The position numbers were made by a program, and so were the translations under genes. Shown piece after piece: positions 1-7,626 of a DNA stretch of 13,585 nucleotides. The stretch spans positions 1 through 13,585 of the forward strand of contig CAXAKE010000030.1 of NCBI GenBank assembly GCA_963969345.1, given 5' to 3'. Under the pieces are notes generated by a model. It did not search any database. It saw only the letters and a program-made list of their open reading frames with translations, and had not been told where the DNA came from. The stretch comes from Turbatrix aceti (Eukaryota > Nematoda > Chromadorea > Rhabditida > Panagrolaimidae). The first letter of the stretch is position 1. Every line of letters begins with the position of its first letter.

Positions 1-25
1 GAATTGTTCTTTGTTGTCACATATG

Positions 26-30
26 CACTC
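26..30. repeat. Target-site duplication CACTC, left copy
   Basis: The five bases CACTC directly before the TG that opens the left LTR recur at 8021-8025 directly after the CA that closes the right LTR. A 5-bp duplication is usual for Ty3/gypsy integration. Only about 25 bases of host sequence lie to its left and they hold no recognisable feature. Confidence 0.9.
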
Positions 31-424
31 TGATGTGTACCCGGTTCCTCTCTAAGGCTCCCTACTTAACTCCTCTAACAACAATACCAACAATCACAAT
101 ATCACAATACAACAATCAAATTTATTCAGCAAAATCACACAAATTACAACAAGCAACCGGGGGACTTGGCCCTAGACAGTGGTTGGTGAAACCCCGTGTC
201 TTAGGCTCTTATATAAAAATGCTAATGGGGCGTTGCTTGCTTCCGGATACTGTGGCAGGGAGATAGACAAAGAGGGAGAACAAGGTGTTGATCGCGTCCG
301 CGGGCGCAAGTCATTTGTCTAACGACTTGCTAGCTCGCGCGGCTGGCCCCTCGCGCCAAAGGTTGGAGCGCGGGTTGCAACACTTCTTTGTCTTCCTCTT
401 TTGCCTTACGCCGCGGATACAACA
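31..424 (-). repeat. 3' LTR (left copy)
   Basis: 394-bp long terminal repeat matching 7627-8020 base for base in my comparison (constant offset 7596). In the element's sense it begins TGTTGTATCC and ends GTACACATCA. It carries TATATAAG (sense strand, near 208-215) and AATAAA (sense strand, 121-126); the latter would act as the poly(A) signal in this copy. Plus-strand open frames inside it are chance. Confidence 0.95.
121..126 (-). terminator. LTR poly(A) signal AATAAA
   Basis: The plus strand reads tttatt, so the element's sense strand has AATAAA, about 85-90 nt downstream of the LTR TATA box. That spacing fits a short R region with TSS and polyadenylation site both inside the LTR. The same motif is present in the 5' LTR at 7717-7722, where it must be bypassed. 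Confidence 0.65.
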
Positions 425-437
425 CCCCTCCCCCTTT
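425..437 (-). other. Polypurine tract
   Basis: On the element's sense strand the 13 bases AAAGGGGGAGGGG abut the TG of the 3' LTR with no gap. This is the standard site where the RNA primer for plus-strand DNA synthesis is left after RNase H action. The 227 bp between this tract and the ORF stop (438-664) show no coding or structural feature I can support. Confidence 0.9.
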
Positions 438-664
438 CGGGAGAAGTTTGAAGCCAATTCGGCCTCAAGCGGCGTGTGGTAGGTACAAAAGGTTTGAAAT
501 GGTATCCGGATTACAGTGGCAACTAGTTGGGAAAAAGGGGCAACTACTTGAATTACGCGGTGCTCGTTTTGGAGAGAAAAAAAGGGAAACAACAAAAACT
601 CAACGCGGAGGTTGAAGCTCGACCCTGGTGTTGTGGGGAGCGGTGAGGTGTCGTCGCTGGAGAA

Positions 665-3600
665 TCAGGGCATCGACGTGGTGCAAGCGTATGCGTGTCG
701 CTTGCGGGCCTTCATGTCGTCGCGGTGGGCTCGGTGTGTCTTGTCGCTGTCATCGTCCTTAATATGGAAGATGAAGCTTCCGTCGTTGCCAGTAACGTGA
801 CCGGCAATCCAGACGTTCCTGAGCGGGTCACGACGCCAGACTTCGTCGCCAATTTGGAATAGCGACTCTTCGTCCAGAGGGGAAGGCTTGTTTGTTTGCG
901 CCAAGTTCTTGAGAGGGTGGTTGAGCAGGCGATGGAACATGAGTTCGCTGGGCGACTGGTTCATGGACATCAGTGGGGTGTTGCGGTAGTCCAATAGCCA
1001 CGTGTTCGCTGCTTCGATGGGCGAGGTGCATGCGCCTTCGTCAAGAATCTTTTTCACTGCCTTCTTGAAGGTACCAACGAATCGTTCGGCAAGTCCGTTA
1101 GACTCGGGGTGGTAAGGAGGCGACTTCATCGTTTGTGTGCCATTGTTCTTGAGATGTTCGTTGAATTCCGCTGCACTGAACTGTCTTCCGTTGTCAGAGA
1201 CAAGGGTGGTAGGATAACCAAAGTTGGCAAAGAGGGAATCCAGCACTTTGATACAGTCAGATGCCGTGGTCTTCTTCATCGGAATAACGAAGGGGTAGCG
1301 AGAGTACGCGTCGACTACCACGAGCCAGGAAGCGTCGAAGATAGGTCCGGCAAAATCAATGTGAACCCGTTCGAATGGTTCGGAGGGTGTCGGCCATGAA
1401 GTGATTGGATACTTCGTAATTTCGGGAGCGTACTTGTTGCAAGTGGTGCAGGCAGCGCAGAGAGCTTCGATGTCTTTTGTGATGTTTGGCCACCAGACGT
1501 AGCGGCGAGCAAGAGCCTTGGTGCGGGACATCCCCTGATGAGCGCGATGAAGAGTGTGCAGCACATGCTTGCGCTGGCTGGGGGAAACAACAACGCGGCT
1601 GTCTTTGAAGAGTTGTCCGTTCTCCACATGTAGTTCGGCACGAGCGATGAAGTAAGGGCGCAGCTCGGCTTCTGTGGGAGTCTTCCAGCCTTTCAGCAGA
1701 GCTTTAATGACGTGTTGAATCACAGCGTCCTCTTCGGGGGTCATCAGAGTGTCGGCTTTCGGGATTTCAATCGATTGATCTGGTTCGGTCGCCTCGTTAT
1801 CGATTTCTTCATCGTCTTCCTCAGCTTCGGGTTCAAAACCAAAGTACGAGTACGTGTTCAGGCTTGAAGCGTTGTCGAGTGGAAGACTTGAGCGTGACAG
1901 GGCGTCGGCAACAAGGTTGTTCGGACCCTTGATGTAGCACGGGACGATATCGAAGTCTTGGATGTGCAAGAGCCATCGATTGAGGCGGGCCGATTTCGAA
2001 GAGGCACTCTGGAGATGAGTCAGTGGATTGTGATCAGTGTTCCAGATGATTTGTGTGCCATAAAGCAGGTGCTTGAAGTGGTCCAGCGTTGCCACAAGTG
2101 CCAGAAGTTCGAGCTCGGTGATTGTGTAGTTCTTTTCCGCCTTGGTCAGTTGGCGAGAGAAGAAAGCAACTGCACGAAGGTTTCCGTTGTCGTCTGCTTG
2201 GAGTAGCGCAGATGCAAGGCCTTCAAGACAGGCGTCGGTGTGAACTACAAATTCACGGTCGTAGTTGGGGGCAACGAGCACTGGTGGTTTCGTCAGTTCG
2301 AGGATCAGCGTGTTGAATGCGATCTGCTCGGTTTCTGACCACTTGAATGGAACGTTCTTGCGAGTCAGGTTCGTCAGAGGGCGAGCAATGGTTGCGAAGT
2401 GAGGGATGAATCTTCGAAAGAAGTTGGCCAGTCCAAGGAAGCGTTTCACGTCTTGTGCAGATGTTGGAGCGGGGTAGTTCTTGATCGCACGAACGTGAAT
2501 GTCTGATGGACTAATACCGTCGCTATCAATTCGGTGACCGACGTAAGTGACGTGTCGGTTGACCAGCGAACACTTCGAGGCATGAATCTTGAGACCAAAT
2601 TCGCGAAATCGTTTGAAGACTTTCTCAAGCGCGGCGAGATGCGTAGCAGGGTCTTCCGACTTCGTGAAAATAATCACGTCGTCCATGTACGCCAATGCGA
2701 CGTCTTCCAATCCCTTCAGGACGGTGGACATGACGCGGCAAAATATTGCAGGCGCATTCTTCAGACCAAATGGCATAGTCTTGAATTGGTAGATGCCTTT
2801 TTCGGTAGTAATGCCACAATACCGACTAGTTTCTTCATCCAGAGGGATTTGTAGAAACCCCGATTTTAGGTCCAACGTGGAATACCAATAACAGCCGGCA
2901 GTACGGTTTAGTAGAGTCTCAATCCGTGGTAGTGGAAAGGGGTCGGTCTCGGTGACGTTATTCAGGCGTCGAAAATCGACACAAGAACGAAGTTCACCGC
3001 TTTTCTTTGGCGCGACTACGATTCCGCTGACCCATGGCGTGGTAGATTCCACGAGTACGCCCGCGTCCAGCATTTCCGTAATAAACTTATCGACTGCGGG
3101 AGTTGCCTTTTCTGGGATACGATACGGCATTGTCGAGATCGGTTTAGTCGAGGTGACACGCATGCGAGGAGCAGTGATGGTGCATCGTCCCAGATCTTTG
3201 TCGTTTCGACTGAATATGTCGTCGTGGCGCTGGATCAAATCGCAAAGATCGATGAGTTTGTCACCAGAAATTCCAGTATCCGAGAATAGCAGTTCGTCCT
3301 TCTTTTTCGGAAGAGTAACGAGTACCTGGGAAAGTTTGAAAGTTTCGCTACCGATTCGACAAGTTTTTGCAGTGTAGTTGATGGTGATCTCGTTCAGCTT
3401 CTTGAGAATGCTTTCTCCAACCAGTACGTCGTAGTGGTCATCGAACAATTCTTGGTCGAGTACCAGTGGTTTGACTTCGACACATTGTGAGCCAATTCTG
3501 AGCTTGACATGCGCGACTTCATTGACCTTGATCGGTGTTCCATCAATACCTACGAGATTGTAGGGTTCGTTTGGTTTCGTTGTTGGAATATTGTAGCGGT

Positions 3601-6600
3601 CAACGAATGACTGATGAATGATCGAGTACATGGCAGCGGTGTCGACGAGCAGTCTGGCTGATAGATCGTTAATAAAACCACTTAGCTTGACGCACGTGGT
3701 GCTCACTTGGTTGCGAATTGGATACATTTGTTGCAAGGGCAAAGTGGGTTCTTCGGTAGCGTCCTGGGCGTGGGAGTTTCTATTTCTCCGCCAAGTGCGT
3801 GCGCGGTGCCATAGACGGGTTGTCAGGAATGGCAGACTGACGTAGCGCATACATTCTTGAATCAGGGCTGGGAGAATGATCCTTGCAGCGATTGTCAAGG
3901 TAATGTAGATGCAACACGAAAATACCCAGAGTTGAGTTGGAGAAATAAGTCCACCTGTGAGGAATCCAAAAAGACCATTAGCAACTAGTGATTCGGCAAA
4001 TTGTTTGGCCTTTTCAGTCTGGGCTGATCGGATAGAATTTGTCCGAGTTCCAGGGACGGCGTTGGATGCGTAGTCCAGTGTGTCGATCACATCTTTCACG
4101 TCCATGTGGTTCACGATATCGTTGTAGAATTGTTGGAAGGAAAATACTTCCGAAAGGTTCGTCAGAATCAGATTAGCGTAGACTTGGTGTTTGTCGCCAA
4201 CGTATAGTTCCGGGAAATCAACGTTGCGGAAACGGCCAATCTCGGCGAGTCTGTGAACAAATGCCATGTGGCCGGTTTGCTGATCGTACCGCTGTAGTTG
4301 GTTATTCGGTCGATCAAAATGAATGTACGGAACATCGGCACAGTTGACTCGGTCGGCAGACGGTTCAAGAATTCTGGTGATGGGATCCAGGAATGCTTGC
4401 AGTTTCCGTCCATGGTAGATGAATTCGACCGGCAGGCGGTTGTAACACTCGGGTTGAGGCAAAAATGTTACTGACTCAAACGGTAGGGCGTTGCACGTTT
4501 TGACTTCGAGCGTTGTCGCTGTAACCAATCGGGCTTTGATTGCGGTTTGGTTGAGCAGTTCGCGAGCCAGCAAAGTTGGGTTGGCTGTAGCGAGGGCGAC
4601 GGTTGCTTCGGCAATAGCTTCGAGAGCGGAACAAATGTGTTTGATGGATGCCTCGAAAAACTGTCTGGCAACGTTGTCAGCGTTTCGTTGAAGGGCAGTG
4701 AGTTGCGCGGCCAGTTGATTCGTTAGAACAATACCAGCGTCGCGCGGAATGCGCTTCAATTCGGCTGCATGTTCGAGTTCCTGTTGAGCGTCTTGCCATG
4801 TCTTGTTCGTTATGGCGTATCCCTGATCGGTGACAAGCATGGTCTTGTTGCAATCACGAATAGGAATTTCTTTGACGTTACTGGAAAACGATAGTGCAAA
4901 TTGCTTGCTTTCGGCGATAAATGTATTTCCACCGAATGAGCCATGCATTGCCTGCATTAGAATAAAGCGACACTGATGCGTGTTATCGGGCTCCCAGATT
5001 AGTACACCTTGTTCGGCAAGTTGGCACGAGCCTTGGCGGTAGTAGCAAGCGGTTGCCGATGGGACGATTTTCGTGACCTCTTCTGTTCCGTGGCGGGTGT
5101 AAATGTGCGTCGTCGTAAGATAGCAATTAACGACTGACTGCTTTTCACTCCACATGTAGCGCGGCCACCAGCGATCAGAAAAAATCAAAGTATTGTTCGT
5201 AGCGAAGAAATCAGTATGGTTCAGCAGGGTTCCATGTTCCGAAATTTGGACAGTGGCCATTCGTTTGCAATCGGCGCTGGTGGTAGGAATAGGGTCATGG
5301 ATGGCATCGGAATAAACGTCTGTTCCAAAAAATGAGCAGCTGTGCGTCTGGGTAGTGCGAATGCACTGGCAGTGGTGTGCCTCAGTTTTGTACTCGATAG
5401 TGTTCGGTCGGTAAACTTCCCAGTTAGTGTTTACAATAGCATCATTTTTGCGGAATGTGGGTGCATGGCAGGGTGGCTTGTTGGGTAAGGTCCAATACGA
5501 GGTGACAGCATCGTGGGTGCAAAACAAGACGTCGTCGTTCTGCGAGTGTGCTTGGATCGGAAAAACAAAGAGAGCGAGTACGCAGAGCACGATTGTCTTC
5601 CAAGTCCAAGACAAAGGTCGTGTTTTCGGGCGATTGTCTGGTCGAGTTAGCACAGAGGATGCAATAGGCATGGCCATAGAATAAATCGAATGTTGGTTGG
5701 CAAAGCGGACAGAGGGTTTACGGTCGGGCGATTTGCTGAACTGCCGTCTACCTCCATGTCGACTGTTATCGGAGCCGCTCGAATCGCTTCTCTTCCGGTG
5801 GTGGTCATAGCGGTCACGGCTATTGTTGCGGTAACGATTGGTTTCATAGCGGTCGCGACTGTCGCTTCGGTAGTTGCGATTGCGTTCGTGGTGGTCGCGG
5901 CTATCGCTACGATAGTGCCGACTGTAATCTCGGCTATCGCTGCGACGGTCTCGGTCGCGGCTGTCGTTCCGACGGTTTCGATCGCGGCTGTCGTTCCGAC
6001 GGTTTCGATCGCGGCTGTCGTTCCGACGGTTTCGATCGCGGCTGTCGTTGCGTGACCTACGATCGTTTTGGTAGCGGTCACGAGTACCATGGGATCGATC
6101 ATCTGCGTCCTGTTTGCGTTGGTAGCAGTGGCGCGCAATATGTCCAGTTTTGTGGCAATAAAAACATTCGCTGTTTTTGTAGGCGTTCGTCGTCTCACCG
6201 ATTCGCATGGAAGCCTTAAACGCATTCTGGAGGTCATGAACTTCCTTTCGGGCTCTGGCACGTTCTGCCTGAATAAGCTCTTGACGATGAGCCATGGCAA
6301 CAGCTTCTTCGGTGGTCGCTGGCTGATGCCCACGAACGTAAGCGCGCAATTCACCGTTCATGCGATTGATGGTTTCGCGTCGAAGCACGTTTTCGATCAT
6401 TTCAGGAGGATCGCCTTCCATCATGGTGTAGACGAGAGTGGCAAGGCGAGTCGCGAATTGATGCACCGCTTCGTCCTTCTGCTGGTAGCACTGTCCGAAG
6501 TTCTCCTCTGCAGCGAGTTTAGCCGTACGGCTCGGAAAACGACGGTTCAGGGCTTCCAAAGTTGCGTCGTAGTCTGCACGAACGGCAGCGTTCAAAGCAT

Positions 6601-7513
6601 CGTAAGCCAAAAATGCGGCACCTTCCAATTTGGAAACAAGATGGGCAAGGCGTTGTCCTTCGAGTAAATGAAAGGGACCTCGGGCAATGTATAATTCAAA
6701 CTTGCGGAGCCAGTGGGAGAATGCCTGCGTTGGTGAACCATCGAACATGGGGCAGCTGTCAATCGCTGGGTTCATGGCTATCATGAGCATTGGGGCCTGC
6801 GTCGGCGGATCGTCGTTAGCGTCGTCAGGAAATTCGTCCATGTCATCGACAAAATAGCCATTGTCAAAGTGGAACATCGAATTCATTGTCCCAAACATGA
6901 CGTTCGTAGTGTGGTACTCCGTTGAGCTTGACTGGGGAGCTTGGCTTTGCATAGACAGGGCTCGTAGTTGCTCGATTGCCTGAGCAGTGGGGTCAAGCAT
7001 GGCCTGGGATTTCATCGGAGCACAAAATTTATCCCGGCGAATTAGCGTAGGGGGTTTCGGTTTTGAGTCTAGATTTAGTTCGTTAATTTTCGTCTCCAGT
7101 TTACGGATTTCGTCACGCAGCTCATCAAGCTGTTTCGTAGCGTTGCACGCCTTCGTAGTTAGTTCGGTCAATGCCGTCAATCGTATCGTAGTTTTCTCGT
7201 GATCCGTCGTTTGCTTCGTAAAAGCCGTTCCAAGAAGCTTCTTCAATTCATCGTACTTGTCTGTGTCGCCGTGCACAGCATCACCAATCTTCTCTGTGAG
7301 CGCAATGTTCACCTTCTCTTCAATATCATCTGCTTGTCGATCCTTGAGGGTCTGAATGTCCTCCTTTACTTCCTTGATCGCGGTTTCCAAATTATTTATC
7401 GATAACAACGTGCTCTTTTCGAACACCATCAGCGTTTTGACTAGCTGCTCGACGGTGTGGCAGTTTTCGAATAGGGATGGCATTTTCGAGTACGTATGCC
7501 GAGAGTTTGTCAT
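665..7513 (-). CDS. Gag-glycoprotein-Pol polyprotein of Ty3/gypsy element
   Basis: One uninterrupted frame of 2282 codons, TGA at 665-667. I start it at the ATG at 7513; the frame also has a TTG one codon earlier, which I do not count. A second ATG, codon 11 (7483), has a better context (A at -3). Order by residue: coiled coil about 36-148; capsid-like region about 250-440; CCHC knuckle C450-C453-H458-C463; Arg/Ser/Asp repeats 475-600; signal-anchor 641-655; ectodomain about 657-1180; membrane segment about 1194-1216; protease with D1291-T-A-A; reverse transcriptase with LDL (D1548) and YMDD 1609-1612; RNase H D1760, E1800, D1827, D1870; integrase zinc ligands H1989, H1992, C2022, C2025 and catalytic D2053, D2107, E2143 (D-D-35-E). 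The single frame implies equal synthesis of all parts, with regulation at the cleavage or assembly stage rather than by frameshifting. Products would be an intracellular particle plus replication enzymes. Confidence 0.95.
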   Translation of the reverse strand: MTNSRHTYSKMPSLFENCHTVEQLVKTLMVFEKSTLLSINNLETAIKEVKEDIQTLKDRQADDIEEKVNIALTEKIGDAVHGDTDKYDELKKLLGTAFTKQTTDHEKTTIRLTALTELTTKACNATKQLDELRDEIRKLETKINELNLDSKPKPPTLIRRDKFCAPMKSQAMLDPTAQAIEQLRALSMQSQAPQSSSTEYHTTNVMFGTMNSMFHFDNGYFVDDMDEFPDDANDDPPTQAPMLMIAMNPAIDSCPMFDGSPTQAFSHWLRKFELYIARGPFHLLEGQRLAHLVSKLEGAAFLAYDALNAAVRADYDATLEALNRRFPSRTAKLAAEENFGQCYQQKDEAVHQFATRLATLVYTMMEGDPPEMIENVLRRETINRMNGELRAYVRGHQPATTEEAVAMAHRQELIQAERARARKEVHDLQNAFKASMRIGETTNAYKNSECFYCHKTGHIARHCYQRKQDADDRSHGTRDRYQNDRRSRNDSRDRNRRNDSRDRNRRNDSRDRNRRNDSRDRDRRSDSRDYSRHYRSDSRDHHERNRNYRSDSRDRYETNRYRNNSRDRYDHHRKRSDSSGSDNSRHGGRRQFSKSPDRKPSVRFANQHSIYSMAMPIASSVLTRPDNRPKTRPLSWTWKTIVLCVLALFVFPIQAHSQNDDVLFCTHDAVTSYWTLPNKPPCHAPTFRKNDAIVNTNWEVYRPNTIEYKTEAHHCQCIRTTQTHSCSFFGTDVYSDAIHDPIPTTSADCKRMATVQISEHGTLLNHTDFFATNNTLIFSDRWWPRYMWSEKQSVVNCYLTTTHIYTRHGTEEVTKIVPSATACYYRQGSCQLAEQGVLIWEPDNTHQCRFILMQAMHGSFGGNTFIAESKQFALSFSSNVKEIPIRDCNKTMLVTDQGYAITNKTWQDAQQELEHAAELKRIPRDAGIVLTNQLAAQLTALQRNADNVARQFFEASIKHICSALEAIAEATVALATANPTLLARELLNQTAIKARLVTATTLEVKTCNALPFESVTFLPQPECYNRLPVEFIYHGRKLQAFLDPITRILEPSADRVNCADVPYIHFDRPNNQLQRYDQQTGHMAFVHRLAEIGRFRNVDFPELYVGDKHQVYANLILTNLSEVFSFQQFYNDIVNHMDVKDVIDTLDYASNAVPGTRTNSIRSAQTEKAKQFAESLVANGLFGFLTGGLISPTQLWVFSCCIYITLTIAARIILPALIQECMRYVSLPFLTTRLWHRARTWRRNRNSHAQDATEEPTLPLQQMYPIRNQVSTTCVKLSGFINDLSARLLVDTAAMYSIIHQSFVDRYNIPTTKPNEPYNLVGIDGTPIKVNEVAHVKLRIGSQCVEVKPLVLDQELFDDHYDVLVGESILKKLNEITINYTAKTCRIGSETFKLSQVLVTLPKKKDELLFSDTGISGDKLIDLCDLIQRHDDIFSRNDKDLGRCTITAPRMRVTSTKPISTMPYRIPEKATPAVDKFITEMLDAGVLVESTTPWVSGIVVAPKKSGELRSCVDFRRLNNVTETDPFPLPRIETLLNRTAGCYWYSTLDLKSGFLQIPLDEETSRYCGITTEKGIYQFKTMPFGLKNAPAIFCRVMSTVLKGLEDVALAYMDDVIIFTKSEDPATHLAALEKVFKRFREFGLKIHASKCSLVNRHVTYVGHRIDSDGISPSDIHVRAIKNYPAPTSAQDVKRFLGLANFFRRFIPHFATIARPLTNLTRKNVPFKWSETEQIAFNTLILELTKPPVLVAPNYDREFVVHTDACLEGLASALLQADDNGNLRAVAFFSRQLTKAEKNYTITELELLALVATLDHFKHLLYGTQIIWNTDHNPLTHLQSASSKSARLNRWLLHIQDFDIVPCYIKGPNNLVADALSRSSLPLDNASSLNTYSYFGFEPEAEEDDEEIDNEATEPDQSIEIPKADTLMTPEEDAVIQHVIKALLKGWKTPTEAELRPYFIARAELHVENGQLFKDSRVVVSPSQRKHVLHTLHRAHQGMSRTKALARRYVWWPNITKDIEALCAACTTCNKYAPEITKYPITSWPTPSEPFERVHIDFAGPIFDASWLVVVDAYSRYPFVIPMKKTTASDCIKVLDSLFANFGYPTTLVSDNGRQFSAAEFNEHLKNNGTQTMKSPPYHPESNGLAERFVGTFKKAVKKILDEGACTSPIEAANTWLLDYRNTPLMSMNQSPSELMFHRLLNHPLKNLAQTNKPSPLDEESLFQIGDEVWRRDPLRNVWIAGHVTGNDGSFIFHIKDDDSDKTHRAHRDDMKARKRHAYACTTSMP
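689..1591 (-). other. Integrase domain
   Basis: Residues about 1975-2275. The N-terminal zinc site is L-H-R-A-H-Q-G (H1989, H1992) with C2022-T-T-C2025, followed by the core H-I-D-F-A-G-P (D2053), L-V-S-D-N-G-R (D2107) and N-G-L-A-E-R (E2143). The second D and the E are separated by exactly 35 residues. The C-terminal end (about 2219-2270), starting I-G-D-E-V-W, resembles the small DNA-binding domain of gypsy integrases. No chromodomain is apparent. Confidence 0.93.
1889..3181 (-). other. Reverse transcriptase and RNase H domains
   Basis: Reverse transcriptase spans about residues 1445-1700: M-P-Y-R-I-P, then C-V-D-F-R-R-L-N, then T-L-D-L-K-S-G-F (D1548), then M-P-F-G-L-K-N-A-P and Y-M-D-D (2678-2689). 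RNase H follows at about 1750-1875 with D1760 in V-V-H-T-D-A, E1800 in T-I-T-E-L-E, D1827 in N-T-D-H and D1870 in N-L-V-A-D-A-L-S-R. All acidic catalytic residues are present. An acidic linker (about 1893-1925) leads to integrase. Confidence 0.95.
3389..3700 (-). other. Retropepsin-like aspartic protease domain
   Basis: Residues about 1272-1375. L-L-V-D-T-A-A-M (catalytic D1291) stands where most gypsy elements have D-T/S-G-A, so the usual Gly is Ala. A flap-like N-L-V-G-I-D-G-T (1319-1326) and the Y-D-V-L-V-G-E-S-I-L segment (1361-1370), matching the usual ILG-D-L block, support the fold. It would cut the polyprotein on the cytosolic side. Confidence 0.85.
3854..5605 (-). other. Env-like membrane glycoprotein module between Gag and Pol
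   Basis: Residues 637-1220. It opens with a hydrophobic run (641-655) after a basic stretch, with a possible signal-peptidase site A-H-S at 655-657. The following region has 15 cysteines (665 to 1058) and six N-X-S/T sequons (N765, N773, N889, N903, N988, N1119). R921-I-P-R924 fits the minimal R-X-X-R proprotein-convertase pattern and is followed by Ala/Leu-rich helical sequence. A second hydrophobic segment (about 1194-1216) precedes a strongly basic stretch (R1223 to R1245). Together these are the parts of a viral surface glycoprotein. I do not recognise the family, and fusion activity is inference. Confidence 0.7.
5714..6103 (-). other. Arg/Ser/Asp-rich low-complexity linker after nucleocapsid
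   Basis: Residues 471-600 are almost entirely R, D, S, N, Y and H, with recurring NDSRDRNRR and YRSDSRDR units. It resembles RS-type domains of RNA-binding proteins and lies directly after the zinc knuckle, so an RNA-binding or condensation role is plausible. It separates Gag from the membrane module and is the only part of the ORF with internal DNA repeats. Confidence 0.75.
5958..6050 (-). repeat. 27-bp tandem repeat, 3 perfect copies plus partial
   Basis: Units 5958-5984, 5985-6011 and 6012-6038 are identical, followed by a 12-base partial copy. Each encodes nine residues of the NDSRDRNRR type on the minus strand. Further degenerate copies continue leftward to about 5800. Identity at the DNA level indicates recent slippage or unequal exchange, so copy number may vary between element copies. 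Confidence 0.9.
6104..7513 (-). other. Gag domain with coiled coil and CCHC knuckle
   Basis: Residues 1-470. The first 150 residues are rich in charged heptad-like stretches (about 36-148), suggesting a coiled-coil multimerisation arm. Residues about 250-440 have the Gag pattern of Ty3-type elements: a short phrase around M256-F-D-G, then W268-L-R-K-F, then an alpha-helical region rich in Ala and Glu. The nucleocapsid knuckle C-X2-C-X4-H-X4-C is at residues 450-463 (6125-6166). Expected role: particle assembly and RNA binding. Exact capsid borders are estimated. Confidence 0.8.
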
Positions 7514-7610
7514 CAAAAGACGTTACACAAAATAAAATATCACACAATAGATAATAGGGCAGGGGCAATTTTTCCGGAAAAATGGGGGGGAGGCAGGGGG
7601 TGCCTTTAGA
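7514..7610 (-). other. 5' leader of the retroelement
   Basis: Leader between primer-binding site and ATG. In the element's sense it starts with a C-rich stretch, then the 16-bp palindrome at 7568-7583, then AT-rich sequence. I see no upstream ATG. Such a segment is expected to hold RNA packaging or dimerisation signals. Confidence 0.6.
7568..7583. repeat. Perfect 16-bp palindrome ATTTTTCCGGAAAAAT
   Basis: Self-complementary over all 16 bases and placed in the leader between primer-binding site and gag start. Retroviral leaders commonly place a palindromic dimer-linkage element here. The central CCGG could start a kissing contact between two genomes. Function is inferred from position only. 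Confidence 0.7.
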
Positions 7611-7625
7611 GCGGGAGTGGCACCA
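7611..7625 (-). other. Putative tRNA primer-binding site
   Basis: On the sense strand, one base after the 5' LTR, TGGTGCCACTCCCGC begins with the TGG that pairs with a tRNA CCA tail. The implied tRNA 3' end is GAGTGGC plus discriminator A plus CCA. I could not match it to a particular tRNA from memory, so the primer is unassigned. Confidence 0.65.
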
Positions 7626-7626
7626 G

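Noticed and set aside
33..266. Plus-strand open frame in the left LTR and its twin at 7617-7862 in the right LTR
   Set aside because: They are opposite to the element's sense, lie inside LTR control sequence, and have no recognisable domain; duplication only reflects the LTR repeat.
311..595. Minus-strand 94-codon frame across the 3' region, a possible extra 3' gene such as env
   Set aside because: It starts at TTG rather than ATG, runs into the LTR and has no membrane or other domain; the env-like module is elsewhere.
5958..6050. CRISPR-like array
   Set aside because: The repeats are directly adjacent with no spacers and encode a coding repeat in a eukaryotic retroelement.
5647..6354. Second minus-strand frame over the nucleocapsid and repeat region, and plus-strand frame 5690-6055 with VVPTVSIAA repeats
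   Set aside because: Both are shadows of the 27-bp tandem repeat, which stays open in several frames; no independent coding signal.
7514..7516. Start of the polyprotein at the TTG one codon before the ATG
   Set aside because: A eukaryotic element should start at ATG; 7513 or codon 11 at 7483 are the sensible choices.
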